Source: Streptomyces inusitatus
GTDB lineage: Bacteria; Actinomycetota; Actinomycetes; Streptomycetales; Streptomycetaceae
Assembly: GCF_014651115.1 (NCBI RefSeq)
Contig: NZ_BMWG01000013.1
Coordinates: 62,001 to 126,000 of the forward strand
Length of the DNA: 64,000 bases
Reading direction: 5' to 3'
Shown here: positions 33,773 through 42,431 of the stretch, piece by piece
How positions within the stretch are numbered: position 1 is the first letter of the stretch
Layout of the letters: every line of letters starts with the position of its first letter
Position numbers and translations under genes: made by a program
Notes under the pieces: generated by a model
The model's input: only the letters and a program-made list of their open reading frames with translations
Told to the model about the DNA's origin: nothing
Databases searched by the model: none

Positions 33773-34507
33773 ATGGAGACGACCAGTCGAACAGCGGCGG
33801 AGAGCCCGGTCGGCGATTCCCCCGGCCCGGACGCGCCCGGCTCGCCCGAGGCCGAAGCCGAAGCCGGGGCCGAGGCTCCGGACGGGGCCCCGGACGCGGG
33901 CCCGGCCGCCGCGGCCCGCCGTACGGCCGAGGCGTACGCGGGGGCGTCCTTCTCCTGGTACGCCCTGGACGAGGCCTTCACCGGCCCGCGCCGGCTGATG
34001 CAGATCGCCGCCGAGCCCGACGGCGCCGTCCAGCACGGCTCCATCGGCCACGGCGACGAGCCGTCGATACGGTCCGAGGCGGGCGCGGCCGAGAAGGAGC
34101 GCTTCGCGGTGGTCATCACCGTCGCCGCCAGCCCGCTCCGCCGCACCGGCGACGGCACCGGTGTGCTGGAGGCCACCACCGCCTCCTCCGCCGCCTGGCT
34201 GGCCGGCTCCGGGCTGCTCGCCCACACCTGGCCCGCCCAGCTGGACCACTCCCTGCGGGACGACTGGCTGGACCAGCAGACCGAGGCCGCCTTCGAACTC
34301 GCCGACGACCTCGACGGACCCGAGTGGTCCGCCCTCTCCCTGCCCGTCGACGGAGAGCCCACGCCGTTCCACTACCGGGAGTCGGAGTTCGGCTGGGTCC
34401 TCGCCGGATCGGCCGCCGGGGGAGTGCACATCGGCGCGTACGGACGGGGCCTGAGCGCCTTCGGCCTCGGCTTCAGCGCGGTGGACGACCTCACACCGTA
34501 CGCCTGA
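33773..34507 (+). CDS. Hypothetical protein, 244 aa
   Basis: No recognised domain. Residues 1-50 are an acidic, Ala/Glu/Pro-rich disordered stretch. The rest has an alternating pattern with Trp and Tyr residues (SFSWYALDEAF, AWLAGSGLLAHTWPAQLD, ESEFGWVLAGSAAGGVHIGAYGRG), suggesting a soluble alpha/beta or beta-rich fold; there is no signal peptide. The ATG at 33773 has GAGGAGG about 11 nt upstream. It lies alone between tatB and the convergent mrp gene. Codon use is like its neighbours. Confidence 0.68.
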   Translation: METTSRTAAESPVGDSPGPDAPGSPEAEAEAGAEAPDGAPDAGPAAAARRTAEAYAGASFSWYALDEAFTGPRRLMQIAAEPDGAVQHGSIGHGDEPSIRSEAGAAEKERFAVVITVAASPLRRTGDGTGVLEATTASSAAWLAGSGLLAHTWPAQLDHSLRDDWLDQQTEAAFELADDLDGPEWSALSLPVDGEPTPFHYRESEFGWVLAGSAAGGVHIGAYGRGLSAFGLGFSAVDDLTPYA

Positions 34508-34523
34508 CGAGCCGGTGCGCGCC

Positions 34524-34564
34524 GGGGGCGCGGGCCGGGCTGCCGAAGCCCCGCCCGCGCCCCC
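34524..34564. terminator. Convergent hairpin before mrp 3' end
   Basis: A perfect 12-bp stem GGGGGCGCGGGC (34524-34535) pairs with 34553-34564 over a 17-nt loop, between two convergent genes. Confidence 0.7.
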
Positions 34565-34597
34565 GTACGCGCTTTCCCGTGCGTTTCCCCGGAAGAG

Positions 34598-35731
34598 CTA
34601 GAACTTGTTCCTCGGGGTGATCCCCAGGCTCATCCCGGACAGACCGCGCTGACGGCCGCCCAGCTTGCCCGCGATCGCCCGCAGCGCCGCGCCCGCCGGG
34701 GAGTCGGGGTCGGAGAGGACCACGGGCTTGCCCTCGTCGCCGCCCTCCCTCAGCCGTACGTCGATCGGGATCGCTCCCAGGACCGGCACATGCGCCCCGG
34801 TCGTCTGCGTCAGCCCCTCGGCGACCCGCTGGCCGCCGCCGGTGCCGAAGACGTCGATCATCTCGTCGCAGTGCGGGCAGGGCAGGCCGGACATGTTCTC
34901 GACCACGCCCACGATCTTCTGATGCGTCTGCACGGCGATCGAGCCCGCCCGCTCGGCGACCTCGGCCGCGGCCTGCTGCGGGGTGGTGACGACCAGGATC
35001 TCCGCGTTCGGCACCAGCTGGGCCACCGAGATCGCGATGTCGCCGGTGCCCGGGGGCAGGTCGAGCAGGAGTACGTCCAGATCGCCCCAGAACACATCCG
35101 CCAGGAACTGCTGGAGCGCCCGGTGCAGCATCGGGCCGCGCCACACCACCGGGGCGTTGCCCGGGGTGAACATGCCGATCGAGATGACCTTCACACCGTG
35201 CGCCGACGGCGGCATGATCATGTTCTCGACCTGGGTGGGCCGCCCGTCCGCGCCCAGCATCCGGGGCACCGAGTGGCCGTAGATGTCCGCGTCCACGACG
35301 CCGACCTTCAGCCCGTCGGCCGCCATCGCCGCGGCCAGATTCACCGTCACCGAGGACTTGCCGACGCCGCCCTTGCCGGAGGCCACCGCGTACACCCTGG
35401 TCAGCGACCCGGGCTGAGCGAATGGAACCTCGCGCTCCGCGGTGCCGCCGCGCAGTGAGGAGGCCAGCTCCCGCCGCTGCTCGTCGCTCATCACATCGAG
35501 CGTGACATCGACGCGGGTGACTCCCTCGACGCGCGCCACCGCGTCCGTCACATTGTTGGTGATCGTCTCTCGCATGGGACATCCGGAGACGGTCAGAGAC
35601 ACGGTGACCGCGACCGTCCCGTCCGCCCCGATCTCCACTGATTTGACCATGCCGAGGTCGGTGATGGGTCGGTGGATCTCGGGGTCGTTCACCGTCGCCA
35701 GTGCCGCGAGCACCGCGTCTTCCGTAGCCAT
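34598..35731 (-). CDS. mrp: Mrp/ApbC-family Fe-S cluster carrier ATPase
   Basis: P-loop ATPase (377 aa) that carries or transfers Fe-S clusters. An N-terminal MIP18/DUF59 domain (residues 1-90, NDPEIHRPITDLGM, SGCPMRE with Cys51) precedes the ATPase domain with deviant Walker A GKGGVGKS (119-126). The cluster-binding CPHC motif is Cys285-Cys288. The signature LLLDLPPGTGD and VVTTPQQAAAEV are typical. It is the last gene of a minus-strand run with the MgtE-like and DUF1003 genes; the DUF1003 gene ends 42 nt upstream. Confidence 0.92.
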   Translation of the reverse strand: MATEDAVLAALATVNDPEIHRPITDLGMVKSVEIGADGTVAVTVSLTVSGCPMRETITNNVTDAVARVEGVTRVDVTLDVMSDEQRRELASSLRGGTAEREVPFAQPGSLTRVYAVASGKGGVGKSSVTVNLAAAMAADGLKVGVVDADIYGHSVPRMLGADGRPTQVENMIMPPSAHGVKVISIGMFTPGNAPVVWRGPMLHRALQQFLADVFWGDLDVLLLDLPPGTGDIAISVAQLVPNAEILVVTTPQQAAAEVAERAGSIAVQTHQKIVGVVENMSGLPCPHCDEMIDVFGTGGGQRVAEGLTQTTGAHVPVLGAIPIDVRLREGGDEGKPVVLSDPDSPAGAALRAIAGKLGGRQRGLSGMSLGITPRNKF

Positions 35732-35773
35732 ACGACGATGGTACGGCGCTGACTCCCGGGCCCGGGAAGCCCT

Positions 35774-36379
35774 TCACCGGTCAGCTTCGTCACTCCCCGG
35801 ATTCCCCGGACCGGCCTCCGGCGGGAATACCGCGCGGCGTTCCTGCATCTCCCGGACGAGGTCCTCCAGTTCCGAGCGGATCCAGTCCCGGGTCGCGACC
35901 TCGCCCAGGCCCATCCGCAGCGCGGCGATCTCCCGGGTCAGATACTCGGTGTCCGCGATCGACCGCTCGTTCTGCTTGCGGTCCTGCTCATGGGTGACCC
36001 GGTCCCGGTCGTCCTGGCGGTTCTGCGCCAGCAGGATCAGGGGGGCCGCGTACGAGGCCTGGAGGGAGAGCATCAGCGTCAGGAAGATGAACGGGTACTG
36101 GTCGAAGCGCAGCTCCTCGGGGGCCGCCACATTCCACACCACCCACACCACGACGATCAGCGTCATCCAGACGATGAACCGGCCGGTGCCCAGGAAGCGG
36201 GCGGTCCGCTCGGAGAGCCGCCCGAAGGCCTCGGGGTCGTACTCCGGCAGCAGCGTGCGCCGCCGCGCCAGCGGCAGATCGAGCCGCACCCGGGTCCGGG
36301 GCGCGGCGGTCGCCCCCGAGGGGACCCGCTCCCGCTGCTGCTCGCCCCGCTCGGGCGTACCGGGGTCGCCGCTACCCAT
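35774..36379 (-). CDS. DUF1003 membrane protein
   Basis: Predicted integral membrane protein (201 aa). A basic soluble N-terminus is followed by two hydrophobic helices (FIVWMTLIVVVWVVWNV and FIFLTLMLSLQASYAAPLILL) with the conserved FDxYPF motif (RFDQYPF) between them, then a polar coiled C-terminal half (DRDRVTHEQDRKQNERSIADTE). This is the DUF1003 layout. It lies 38 nt after the MgtE-like gene and before mrp on the same strand. Function unknown; linkage to Mg2+ genes is suggestive only. Confidence 0.85.
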   Translation of the reverse strand: MGSGDPGTPERGEQQRERVPSGATAAPRTRVRLDLPLARRRTLLPEYDPEAFGRLSERTARFLGTGRFIVWMTLIVVVWVVWNVAAPEELRFDQYPFIFLTLMLSLQASYAAPLILLAQNRQDDRDRVTHEQDRKQNERSIADTEYLTREIAALRMGLGEVATRDWIRSELEDLVREMQERRAVFPPEAGPGNPGSDEADR

Positions 36380-36417
36380 GGGCGCGCTCCCCCCGCCGGC
36401 CGGTGGTGACGACGGCG

Positions 36418-37689
36418 CTACTCATGGGCCGACTCCTCGAACTCCGTCTCCCGCCAGTCGTCGGGCAGCAGATGGTCGAGCACGTCGTCCACCGTCACCG
36501 CGCCCAGCAGTGAGCCGCTCTCGTCCACCACCGGGGCCGCGACCATGTTGTACGTGGCGAGATAGCTGGTCACCGCCCGCAGCGGGGTGTCCGGCGACAG
36601 CGGCGGCAGATCGCTGTCCACGACCGCGCCGACCAGGGTGAACGGCGGATCCCTCAGCAGCCGCTGGAAGTGCACGGTGCCCAGGTACTTGCCGGTCGGC
36701 GTCTCGTCCGGCGGCCGGCAGACATACACCTGGGCGGCGAGCGCGGGCGACAGATCCTGCTGGCGCACCCGCGCCAGGGCGTCCGCGACCGTCGCGTCCG
36801 GGCGCAGCACGATCGGCTCGGTGGTCATCAGACCGCCCGCCGTGCGCTCCTCGTACGACAGCAGCCGGCGTACGTCGGCGGCGTCGTCCGGGCGCATCAG
36901 GGCGAGCAGCCGCTCCTTGTCGGCCTCGGGCAGCTCGGAGAGGAGGTCGGCCGCGTCGTCGGGGTCCATCGCCTCCAGGACGTCGGCGGCGCGCTCCTCC
37001 TGGAGCTTGCCGAGGATCTCCACCTGGTCGTCCTCCGGCAGCTCCTCCAGCACATCGGCGAGCCGGTCGTCGTCGAGGGCCGCCGCGACCTCGGCGCGCC
37101 GTTTGGGCGTCAGATGGTGCAGCGCGTTGGCGAGGTCGGCGGGGCGCAGTCGCTCGAAGGTGGCGATCAGGCTCTCGGCGCTCTGGGCGTCCTCCTCCAG
37201 GGAGAAGCCGGTGACCGCCGACCATTCGACGGTCAGCGTCTCCCCCCGGCGGCGGAGCGCCCCGGCGCGGCCCCGGCGGACGAAGACCTTGTCGATCTCC
37301 CAGTCGCGGCGGGCGGGCAGCCGCCGGATCGACACATCGAGGACGGTGGCCTCCTCGTCGGCGTCCACCAGCCGTACGCCCCGGTCCAGCAGCTGGCCGA
37401 GGACCAGCCGCTCGGTGGGGCGCTGCTCGAAGCGGCGGACGTTCAGCACTCCGGTGGTGATGACCTGGCCGGATTCAATGCCGGTGACCCGGGTCATCGG
37501 GAGGAAGATGCGCCGTCTGCTGAGCACCTCGACCACCAGGCCGAGCAGCCGGGGCGGGCGGCCGCCGACGCGCAGCATCGCGACCAGGTCGCGGACCCGG
37601 CCGACCTGGTCGCCGTTGGGGTCGAAGACGGGCACACCGGCGAGATGGGAGACGAAGATCCGGTGCGCGCTCGTGACCATGGTCCGCAC
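36418..37689 (-). CDS. Soluble MgtE-like protein: PRC-barrel, MgtE_N and CBS pair
   Basis: Cytoplasmic protein (423 aa) with the regulatory parts of the Mg2+ channel MgtE but no channel. Residues about 9-150 hold PRC-barrel-like repeats (GVPVFDPNGDQVGRVRDLVAML). Residues about 165-285 form the MgtE N-domain with repeated helical units (ALHHLTPKRRAEVAAALDDDRLADVLEELPEDDQVEIL). Two CBS motifs follow to about 415 (GGLMTTEPIVLRPDATVADAL and GAVTVDDVLDHLL). No membrane segment is seen. ATG 37689 or 37680 may be used. It heads the operon with DUF1003 and mrp, and corA lies 2 kb away. A Mg2+- or nucleotide-sensing role is inferred. Confidence 0.85.
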   Translation of the reverse strand: MRTMVTSAHRIFVSHLAGVPVFDPNGDQVGRVRDLVAMLRVGGRPPRLLGLVVEVLSRRRIFLPMTRVTGIESGQVITTGVLNVRRFEQRPTERLVLGQLLDRGVRLVDADEEATVLDVSIRRLPARRDWEIDKVFVRRGRAGALRRRGETLTVEWSAVTGFSLEEDAQSAESLIATFERLRPADLANALHHLTPKRRAEVAAALDDDRLADVLEELPEDDQVEILGKLQEERAADVLEAMDPDDAADLLSELPEADKERLLALMRPDDAADVRRLLSYEERTAGGLMTTEPIVLRPDATVADALARVRQQDLSPALAAQVYVCRPPDETPTGKYLGTVHFQRLLRDPPFTLVGAVVDSDLPPLSPDTPLRAVTSYLATYNMVAAPVVDESGSLLGAVTVDDVLDHLLPDDWRETEFEESAHE

Positions 37690-37884
37690 CTCCCGCCTCG
37701 CTCTGTGCTCCTCTGGGCCCTCCTGCCGGAAAAGCCGTTGTTCAAGGGCTTAAGGCTAGCTCGTACCGTTCCGTGCCGCTGTCGGCCCTGGTCCGTACGG
37801 CGTCGGTACGACGGGCTGCGTAGGGGTGTCTCCGGCACCGGTACGCTGCGGACTGCGCTCCCGTATCAGGCGGATGACAAGCAG

Positions 37885-38784
37885 ATGAGAGGCAGTGTGC
37901 TGGTGGCTTCCCTCCCCTCGGTTTCCCCGGTTTCTTCGGATTCCCGGGGCTCCCGGACCCGCAGGGCCGTGCTCGCCCTGGCGCTCTGCGCCGGTCTGGT
38001 CCTCTCGGCGACGGCCTGCGCCGCCGAGGAGAAGCCGGACCCCGACAAGGGGACCAACGGCATCGGGAAACTCACCGCCGAGGAGATCGAGAACAAGGCG
38101 CGCGCGGCGGCTGAGGCGGCGACCGCGGTGCGCCTCTCGGGGACGCTGGTGAGCAAGGGCGGCACCTTCAAGCTGAACATGCGGCTCAAGGAGGACGGCG
38201 GCACGGGTTCCGTGACGTCGAAGGAGAACACCTTCGAGCTGCTGAGGGTCGCCGACGATCTCTATCTCAAGGCCGACGCGGGCTTCTGGACCCATGAGGA
38301 CGGCGCGGGGAGCGGCGACGCGGGCGGAGGCACGGGCGGCGCCGGGGGCGAGGGCGGCAAGGACGGCAAGGCCGCGCCGGGCGGCACCGGCGCCCCGCTC
38401 AGCGAGGCCGACGCGGAGGCGGCGGGGAAGCTCGGCGACAAGTATGTGAAGGTGCCTCAGGGCGATCCGGCGTACAAGGAGTTCCGGGGCTTCACCGAGA
38501 TGGACGTCCTGCTGGACGGGCTGCTGGGGATGCAGGGCGAGCTGAGCAAGGGGGAGCGCACCAAGGTCGGCGGCATCCAGACGATCAAGGTGCAGGCGGC
38601 GGACGGCGTGGGCGGTGTGCTGGACGTCTCGCTGGAGGGCGAGCCGTATCCGCTCCAGTTCGCCAGGGCCGGCGGGAAGGGCGTACTGACCCTGGGGGAG
38701 TGGGACGCGGAGTTCGAGCTGGCCGCGCCCGCCAAGGGGGAGACGGTGGACTACGGCGGGCAGCTCCCCAAGAGCAGCGACTGA
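37885..38784 (+). CDS. Lipoprotein, LppX/LprG-like fold possible
   Basis: Predicted surface lipoprotein (299 aa). Basic SRGSRTRR, a hydrophobic core and a lipobox ending SATAC give the acylated Cys near residue 43. The mature part resembles LolA/LppX-type lipid-binding folds (EEIENKARAAAEAATAVRLSGTL, KLNMRLKEDGGTGSVTSKE), interrupted by a Gly/Asp-rich low-complexity insert. ATG 37885 is used, but GTG codons at 37897 and 37903 are possible starts. It is transcribed divergently from the MgtE-like operon. The family link is inference from pattern only. Confidence 0.75.
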   Translation: MRGSVLVASLPSVSPVSSDSRGSRTRRAVLALALCAGLVLSATACAAEEKPDPDKGTNGIGKLTAEEIENKARAAAEAATAVRLSGTLVSKGGTFKLNMRLKEDGGTGSVTSKENTFELLRVADDLYLKADAGFWTHEDGAGSGDAGGGTGGAGGEGGKDGKAAPGGTGAPLSEADAEAAGKLGDKYVKVPQGDPAYKEFRGFTEMDVLLDGLLGMQGELSKGERTKVGGIQTIKVQAADGVGGVLDVSLEGEPYPLQFARAGGKGVLTLGEWDAEFELAAPAKGETVDYGGQLPKSSD

Positions 38785-38797
38785 CGGCGGGGCCCGG

Positions 38798-38823
38798 GGC
38801 CCGGGGCCCTGAGGTCCCGGGCC
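38798..38823. terminator. Convergent hairpin after the lipoprotein gene
   Basis: GGCCCGGG (38798-38805) pairs with CCCGGGCC (38816-38823) between convergent stop codons; a neighbouring direct repeat allows an alternative register. Confidence 0.55.
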
Positions 38824-38826
38824 GGC

Positions 38827-39339
38827 TCAGCCCTGCTTCCGCTTCTTCTTCCGCAGCAGCCGGGGCAGGGCGGCCGGGACGGCGTTGCGGGTGGTGGCGG
38901 GTGTGACGGGCGGGACGGCGGCGAGGGAGCCGGTCGGATGGTCGGTGGTCGAGGCCACCGGCTCCAGGCGCAGCACCCGGCACTCGCGGGCCCAGCGCTC
39001 GGGCACCTGCTCCGCGTCGGGCGCGTTGAGGCGCTTGCCCTTCAGCTCCGGCAGCACCTCCTCCCACCGCTCGGAGCCCGGCTTCAGCTCGGTCACCGAG
39101 GCCGTCCAGGCGACGAGCCGGCCGCCCTTGTCCTTGCTCCGTACGGTGACCGTGGCCGTACCGCCGTCGACGAGGCCGGTGAGCGGCTGCTCGCCCGGGC
39201 CGTCGCCGACGAGATGGGCGGCCCCCTCGTGCCACACATGCCACAGTGCCCGCTCCGGGCCCTCGCCCCGGACCCAGACGAGCCCTGACTTCTTGGTGGC
39301 CTCCTCGACGAGGGCCTGGCCGAGCAGCTGATCTGTCAT
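38827..39339 (-). CDS. Hypothetical protein, possibly FMN-binding split-barrel like
   Basis: Soluble protein (170 aa) without signal peptide. Residues 1-115 alternate beta-strand-like segments (GLVWVRGEGPERALWHVWHEGAAHLVGDG, GTATVTVRSKDKGGRLVAWTASVTEL) that recall small PPOX/split-barrel proteins, but no flavin contact is certain. The C-terminus is basic (LPRLLRKKKRKQG). It lies 77 nt upstream of where corA ends on the same strand order. Function unknown. Confidence 0.7.
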   Translation of the reverse strand: MTDQLLGQALVEEATKKSGLVWVRGEGPERALWHVWHEGAAHLVGDGPGEQPLTGLVDGGTATVTVRSKDKGGRLVAWTASVTELKPGSERWEEVLPELKGKRLNAPDAEQVPERWARECRVLRLEPVASTTDHPTGSLAAVPPVTPATTRNAVPAALPRLLRKKKRKQG

Positions 39340-39416
39340 GCCCGCACCCTACCTACACCCGCACCCGCGCCCGCACCTGCGCATACGCCCGTCCGCCCCC
39401 GCGTGTACACCCGCGC

Positions 39417-40535
39417 CTACAGCCAGCCGTTGCGCTTGAGTGTGCGGTGGATCGCGAAGCAGATCCCGGCGATGGCGGTGAGGACCGCCGGGTAGCCGTA
39501 CTCCCACTTCAGCTCGGGCATGTGCTCGAAGTTCATCCCGTACACCCCGCACACCGCCGTCGGTACGGCGATGATCGCCGCCCAGGAGGTGATCTTGCGC
39601 ATGTCCTCGTTCTGGGCCACGGTCGCCTGGGCCAGATTGGCCTGGAGGATCGAGTTCAGCAGCTCGTCAAAGCCGATGACCTCCTCCTGTACGCGGGCGA
39701 GGTGGTCGGCGACGTCGCGGAAGTACTTCTGGATGTCGGGGTCGATCAGCCGCATCGGCCGCTCGCTCAGCAGCTGCATCGGCCGCAGCAGCGGCGAGAC
39801 CGCCCGCTTGAACTCCAGCACCTCCCGCTTGAGCTGGTAGATCCGCCCGGCGTCGCTGCCGCGCTGCCGGCCCTTGGCGGGGGCGGAGAAGACATCGATC
39901 TCGACCTCGTCGATATCGTCCTGGACGGCCGCCGCGACCCCGATATAGCCGTCGACGACATGGTCGGCGATGGCGTGGAGGACCGCCGACGGTCCTTTCG
40001 ACAGCAGTTCGGCGTCCTTCTGGAGGCCGTGGCGCAGGGCCCGCAGGGAGCCCTTGCCGCCGTGCCGGACGGTGATGACGAAGTCCCGGCCGGTGAAGCA
40101 CATGACCTCGCCGGTCTCCACGACCTCGCTGGTCGCGGTGAGTTCGGCGTGTTCGACGTAGTGGATCGTCTTGAAGACGGTGAAGAGCGTGTCGTCGTAC
40201 CGCTCCAGCTTGGGCCGCTGATGGGCGTGGACCGCGTCCTCGACGGCGAGCGGGTGGAGTCCGAACTCGGCGGCGATGCCCGCGAATTCCTCCTCGGTGG
40301 GCTCGTGCAGCCCGATCCAGGCGAAGCCGCCGCCCTCGCGCACCTTCAGCATGGCCTCGCGCGGCGAGGGGCAGCCGCCCCGGCTCTCCAGCCGGTGGCC
40401 GTCGCGGTAGACGGCGCAGTCGACCACGGCGCTGGAGGCGGAGGGATCGCGGGTGGCGTCGTACGAGTGGTAAGGGGCGCTGGTCTTGCGCAGCGCGGGG
40501 CGGACAGCCGCCCGCAGGTCACGGATCATCGACAT
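39417..40535 (-). CDS. corA: CorA-family magnesium/cobalt transporter
   Basis: Divalent cation channel (372 aa). A long cytoplasmic domain (WIGLHEPTEEEF, HPLAVEDAVHAHQRPKLERYDD, typical CorA blocks) leads through the long stalk helix to two C-terminal membrane helices. The selectivity motif YGMNF is intact (Gly333-Met334-Asn335). ATG 40535 is chosen because AAGGAG lies 6 nt upstream; a GTG at 40550 would put that site inside the gene. Together with the MgtE-like gene it forms a Mg2+ neighbourhood. The leader of up to several hundred nt contains a small hairpin. Confidence 0.93.
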   Translation of the reverse strand: MSMIRDLRAAVRPALRKTSAPYHSYDATRDPSASSAVVDCAVYRDGHRLESRGGCPSPREAMLKVREGGGFAWIGLHEPTEEEFAGIAAEFGLHPLAVEDAVHAHQRPKLERYDDTLFTVFKTIHYVEHAELTATSEVVETGEVMCFTGRDFVITVRHGGKGSLRALRHGLQKDAELLSKGPSAVLHAIADHVVDGYIGVAAAVQDDIDEVEIDVFSAPAKGRQRGSDAGRIYQLKREVLEFKRAVSPLLRPMQLLSERPMRLIDPDIQKYFRDVADHLARVQEEVIGFDELLNSILQANLAQATVAQNEDMRKITSWAAIIAVPTAVCGVYGMNFEHMPELKWEYGYPAVLTAIAGICFAIHRTLKRNGWL

Positions 40536-41000
40536 GGCTGGCTCCTTCACGGAGAGGCCGTCGGCGAGGGGCGTGGCACAGCCCGGAATGGGGACGTGAG
40601 CATTACGTCCGCAAAGCGGGCGGCACCGCGGGGTCGCGGTGACGGCGTTCGCTACAGACAGGCAAAAACGAAGTGCTCTTCCGTCGTGCGAAATTCCGCT
40701 GGACGGGACGCTGCCGGACGGGATGCCGGGGTACGGAGCGCCGCGTACGGAATGCCGTGGGCCCTGTGCTGGAAGGCCTCAGATCACCGGGAAGTGATGC
40801 CGTACGGAAGAGCGGTCAGTACTGCACGGTCGACTTCGATCCACCGCGGACCCCACCTCCTCCGGCCGGTCCCCCGTAGGGGATAGACGTGTCGCCGGGA
40901 GTGGAGATCGCCGCTTTCGCGTACCGCCTCCGCGTGCTCCAAGCACGCCACCCCGGCCAGCGGCCAAGACTAGCAGTCAACTGAGGGCCAATCCCTGGGT
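40536..41000. other. Divergent intergenic region of about 465 bp
   Basis: Between corA (minus) and the SUFU-family gene (plus). No gene is supported. Features: a 6-bp hairpin CACCGC-GGGGTC-GCGGTG at 40623-40640 in the presumed corA leader, a small inverted repeat ATCAC/GTGAT around 40785-40800, and a less GC-rich patch near 40655-40690 that could hold the corA promoter. I could not fit a known Mg2+ riboswitch class by eye. Confidence 0.45.
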
Positions 41001-41027
41001 TTGCCCGTTCGCCGTGCGATTTATGCT
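41001..41027 (+). promoter_or_regulatory. Candidate promoter giving a leaderless mRNA
   Basis: TTGCCC (41001-41006) and TATGCT (41022-41027) with 15-nt spacing end 6 nt before the ATG at 41034, so transcription would begin at about the start codon. No Shine-Dalgarno site is present, which agrees. Confidence 0.45.
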
Positions 41028-41033
41028 CGCCGG

Positions 41034-41660
41034 ATGGGAGAAGTTCTTGAGCTGGTCGAGGCCAGGCTGTTCACGGCGCTCGGCGAACCGGACGCCCGCG
41101 CCGCGGTGACCTTTCTCGGGACGGATCGGATCGAGGTACTCCGGTTCATCGACCGGGCCGGAGACCCCGCCGGAGACCCGGCCGAAAGCCCCGCCGGTGG
41201 CGTGGTCCGCTATGCCACGCTCGGCATGTCCGCGCACCCGATGAGCGACCCGACATCGCCGCTCGCGGACCCCGTGAAGGGCCCCCGCGCCGAATTGGTC
41301 CTGTCGGTACGGGCCGGGCTCGCCGACACCGACAAGGTGCTGCGCCCGCTGGCCGTGCTCGCCGCCTCGCCCCAGGTCGAGGGCCTGGTGGTGGCCCCCG
41401 GGGCCTCCCTGGACGTCGGCGGTCCGCTGTGGCCCTCCGCGCCCTTCACCTCGGTCCTGGTCGCGGAGCCCGGCGGGCTGGTGGCGGACCTGGAGACACC
41501 CGCCCCGATGGACCCGGTGCGATTCCTGCCGCTGCTGCCGATGACCCCGAACGAGGCCGCCTGGAAGCGGGTGCACGGGGCCCAGGCGCTCCAGGAGCGC
41601 TGGCTGGCCCGGGGGACGGATCTGCGGGACCCCCTGCGGGCCTCCGTGGCCCTCGACTGA
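41034..41660 (+). CDS. Suppressor-of-fused (SUFU) family protein
   Basis: Soluble protein (208 aa) with the bacterial SUFU-domain pattern: an N-terminal alpha/beta start (LELVEARLFTALGEP), RYATLGMSAHPM, AELVLSVRAGLADTDKVLRPLAVLAASPQVEGLVVAPG, and the LLPMTPNEAAWKRVHGAQALQERW block. In bacteria such proteins are often linked to polymorphic toxin immunity, but no toxin is adjacent here. The likely leaderless start is at ATG 41034. Assignment is from motif memory. Confidence 0.75.
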   Translation: MGEVLELVEARLFTALGEPDARAAVTFLGTDRIEVLRFIDRAGDPAGDPAESPAGGVVRYATLGMSAHPMSDPTSPLADPVKGPRAELVLSVRAGLADTDKVLRPLAVLAASPQVEGLVVAPGASLDVGGPLWPSAPFTSVLVAEPGGLVADLETPAPMDPVRFLPLLPMTPNEAAWKRVHGAQALQERWLARGTDLRDPLRASVALD

Positions 41661-41792
41661 GCCCCGCCCGTTCGACCCCGCCCGTTCGCCCCGGCCGCCG
41701 GGGTCGAACGGACGGCTGCGGAGCGTACGCGCACACGCCGGACGGGTGATCGTCCTTGACGCGGCGGCGGCCTGGTAGGACCGTTGAGCGCT

Positions 41793-42431
41793 ATGAGGGG
41801 CGAACCCAGTTGCCCGAAGTGCGGTGGCCGGGTCAGGGCGCCCGGTCTCTTCGCCGAATCCTGGCAGTGTGATGTGCACGGCACGGTGCATCCGCTCCAG
41901 CCGGTGATCCCGCCCAGTGTCGAGGCCCTCAATGTCGTCGTGCACCGCGCCAGGGTCCCGGTGTGGATGCCCTGGCCGCTGCCGGTCGGCTGGCTCTTCA
42001 CCGGCGTCGCCTACGCGGGCGACGACCGCAGCGGCGGGCGTGCCACCGCCGTCGCCTGCTCGGGGCCCGGACCGCTCGGCGGCATCGGCGAACTACTGCT
42101 GGTCGCAGAGGAGTTGGGCGTGGGTCTCGGCGCGCGGTACGCGGGCATCGACGGACCCGACCCCGGGCCGTACATCAATGTCTCGGGACCGCCGCACACC
42201 AAGGTGCTCGCCGCCGGCCGCCCCACCCCCCTGTGGCACGTCGCCGCCGCCCCCGACGACCGGGCCGTCTTCGCCGGCGAGGCGCGGGGGCTGTGGCTGT
42301 GGGCCATCGTCTGGCCGGAGCAGTCCGGACTGCTGATGTACGACGAACTCGTCCTCACCGATCTCCGGGACGCGGGCGCGGAGGTGGAGCTGGTGCCTTG
42401 CGGAGCGCTCTCGCCGAGACTGCTCTCGTAG
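41793..42431 (+). CDS. DUF6758-like zinc-ribbon protein
   Basis: Soluble protein (212 aa). The N-terminus has a zinc ribbon: CPKCGGR, then CDVHG about 18 residues later. The rest is Gly/Leu/Val-rich with blocks WMPWPLPVGWLFTGVAYAGDDRSGG, EELGVGLGARYAGIDGPDPGP and VWPEQSGLLMYDELVLTDLRD. I recall this as DUF6758 next to SUFU genes in Streptomyces. A TTG at 41784 is an alternative start. It lies 132 nt after the SUFU gene, same direction. Function unknown. Confidence 0.72.
   Translation: MRGEPSCPKCGGRVRAPGLFAESWQCDVHGTVHPLQPVIPPSVEALNVVVHRARVPVWMPWPLPVGWLFTGVAYAGDDRSGGRATAVACSGPGPLGGIGELLLVAEELGVGLGARYAGIDGPDPGPYINVSGPPHTKVLAAGRPTPLWHVAAAPDDRAVFAGEARGLWLWAIVWPEQSGLLMYDELVLTDLRDAGAEVELVPCGALSPRLLS

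Noticed and set aside
36670..37884. Long upstream frame in phase with the lipoprotein gene
   Set aside because: It runs antisense through the MgtE-like gene; the lipoprotein signal at 37885 shows the real start.
40536..41000. Known Mg2+ riboswitch upstream of corA
   Set aside because: Only a small 6-bp hairpin was visible; I could not match the M-box or another known class.
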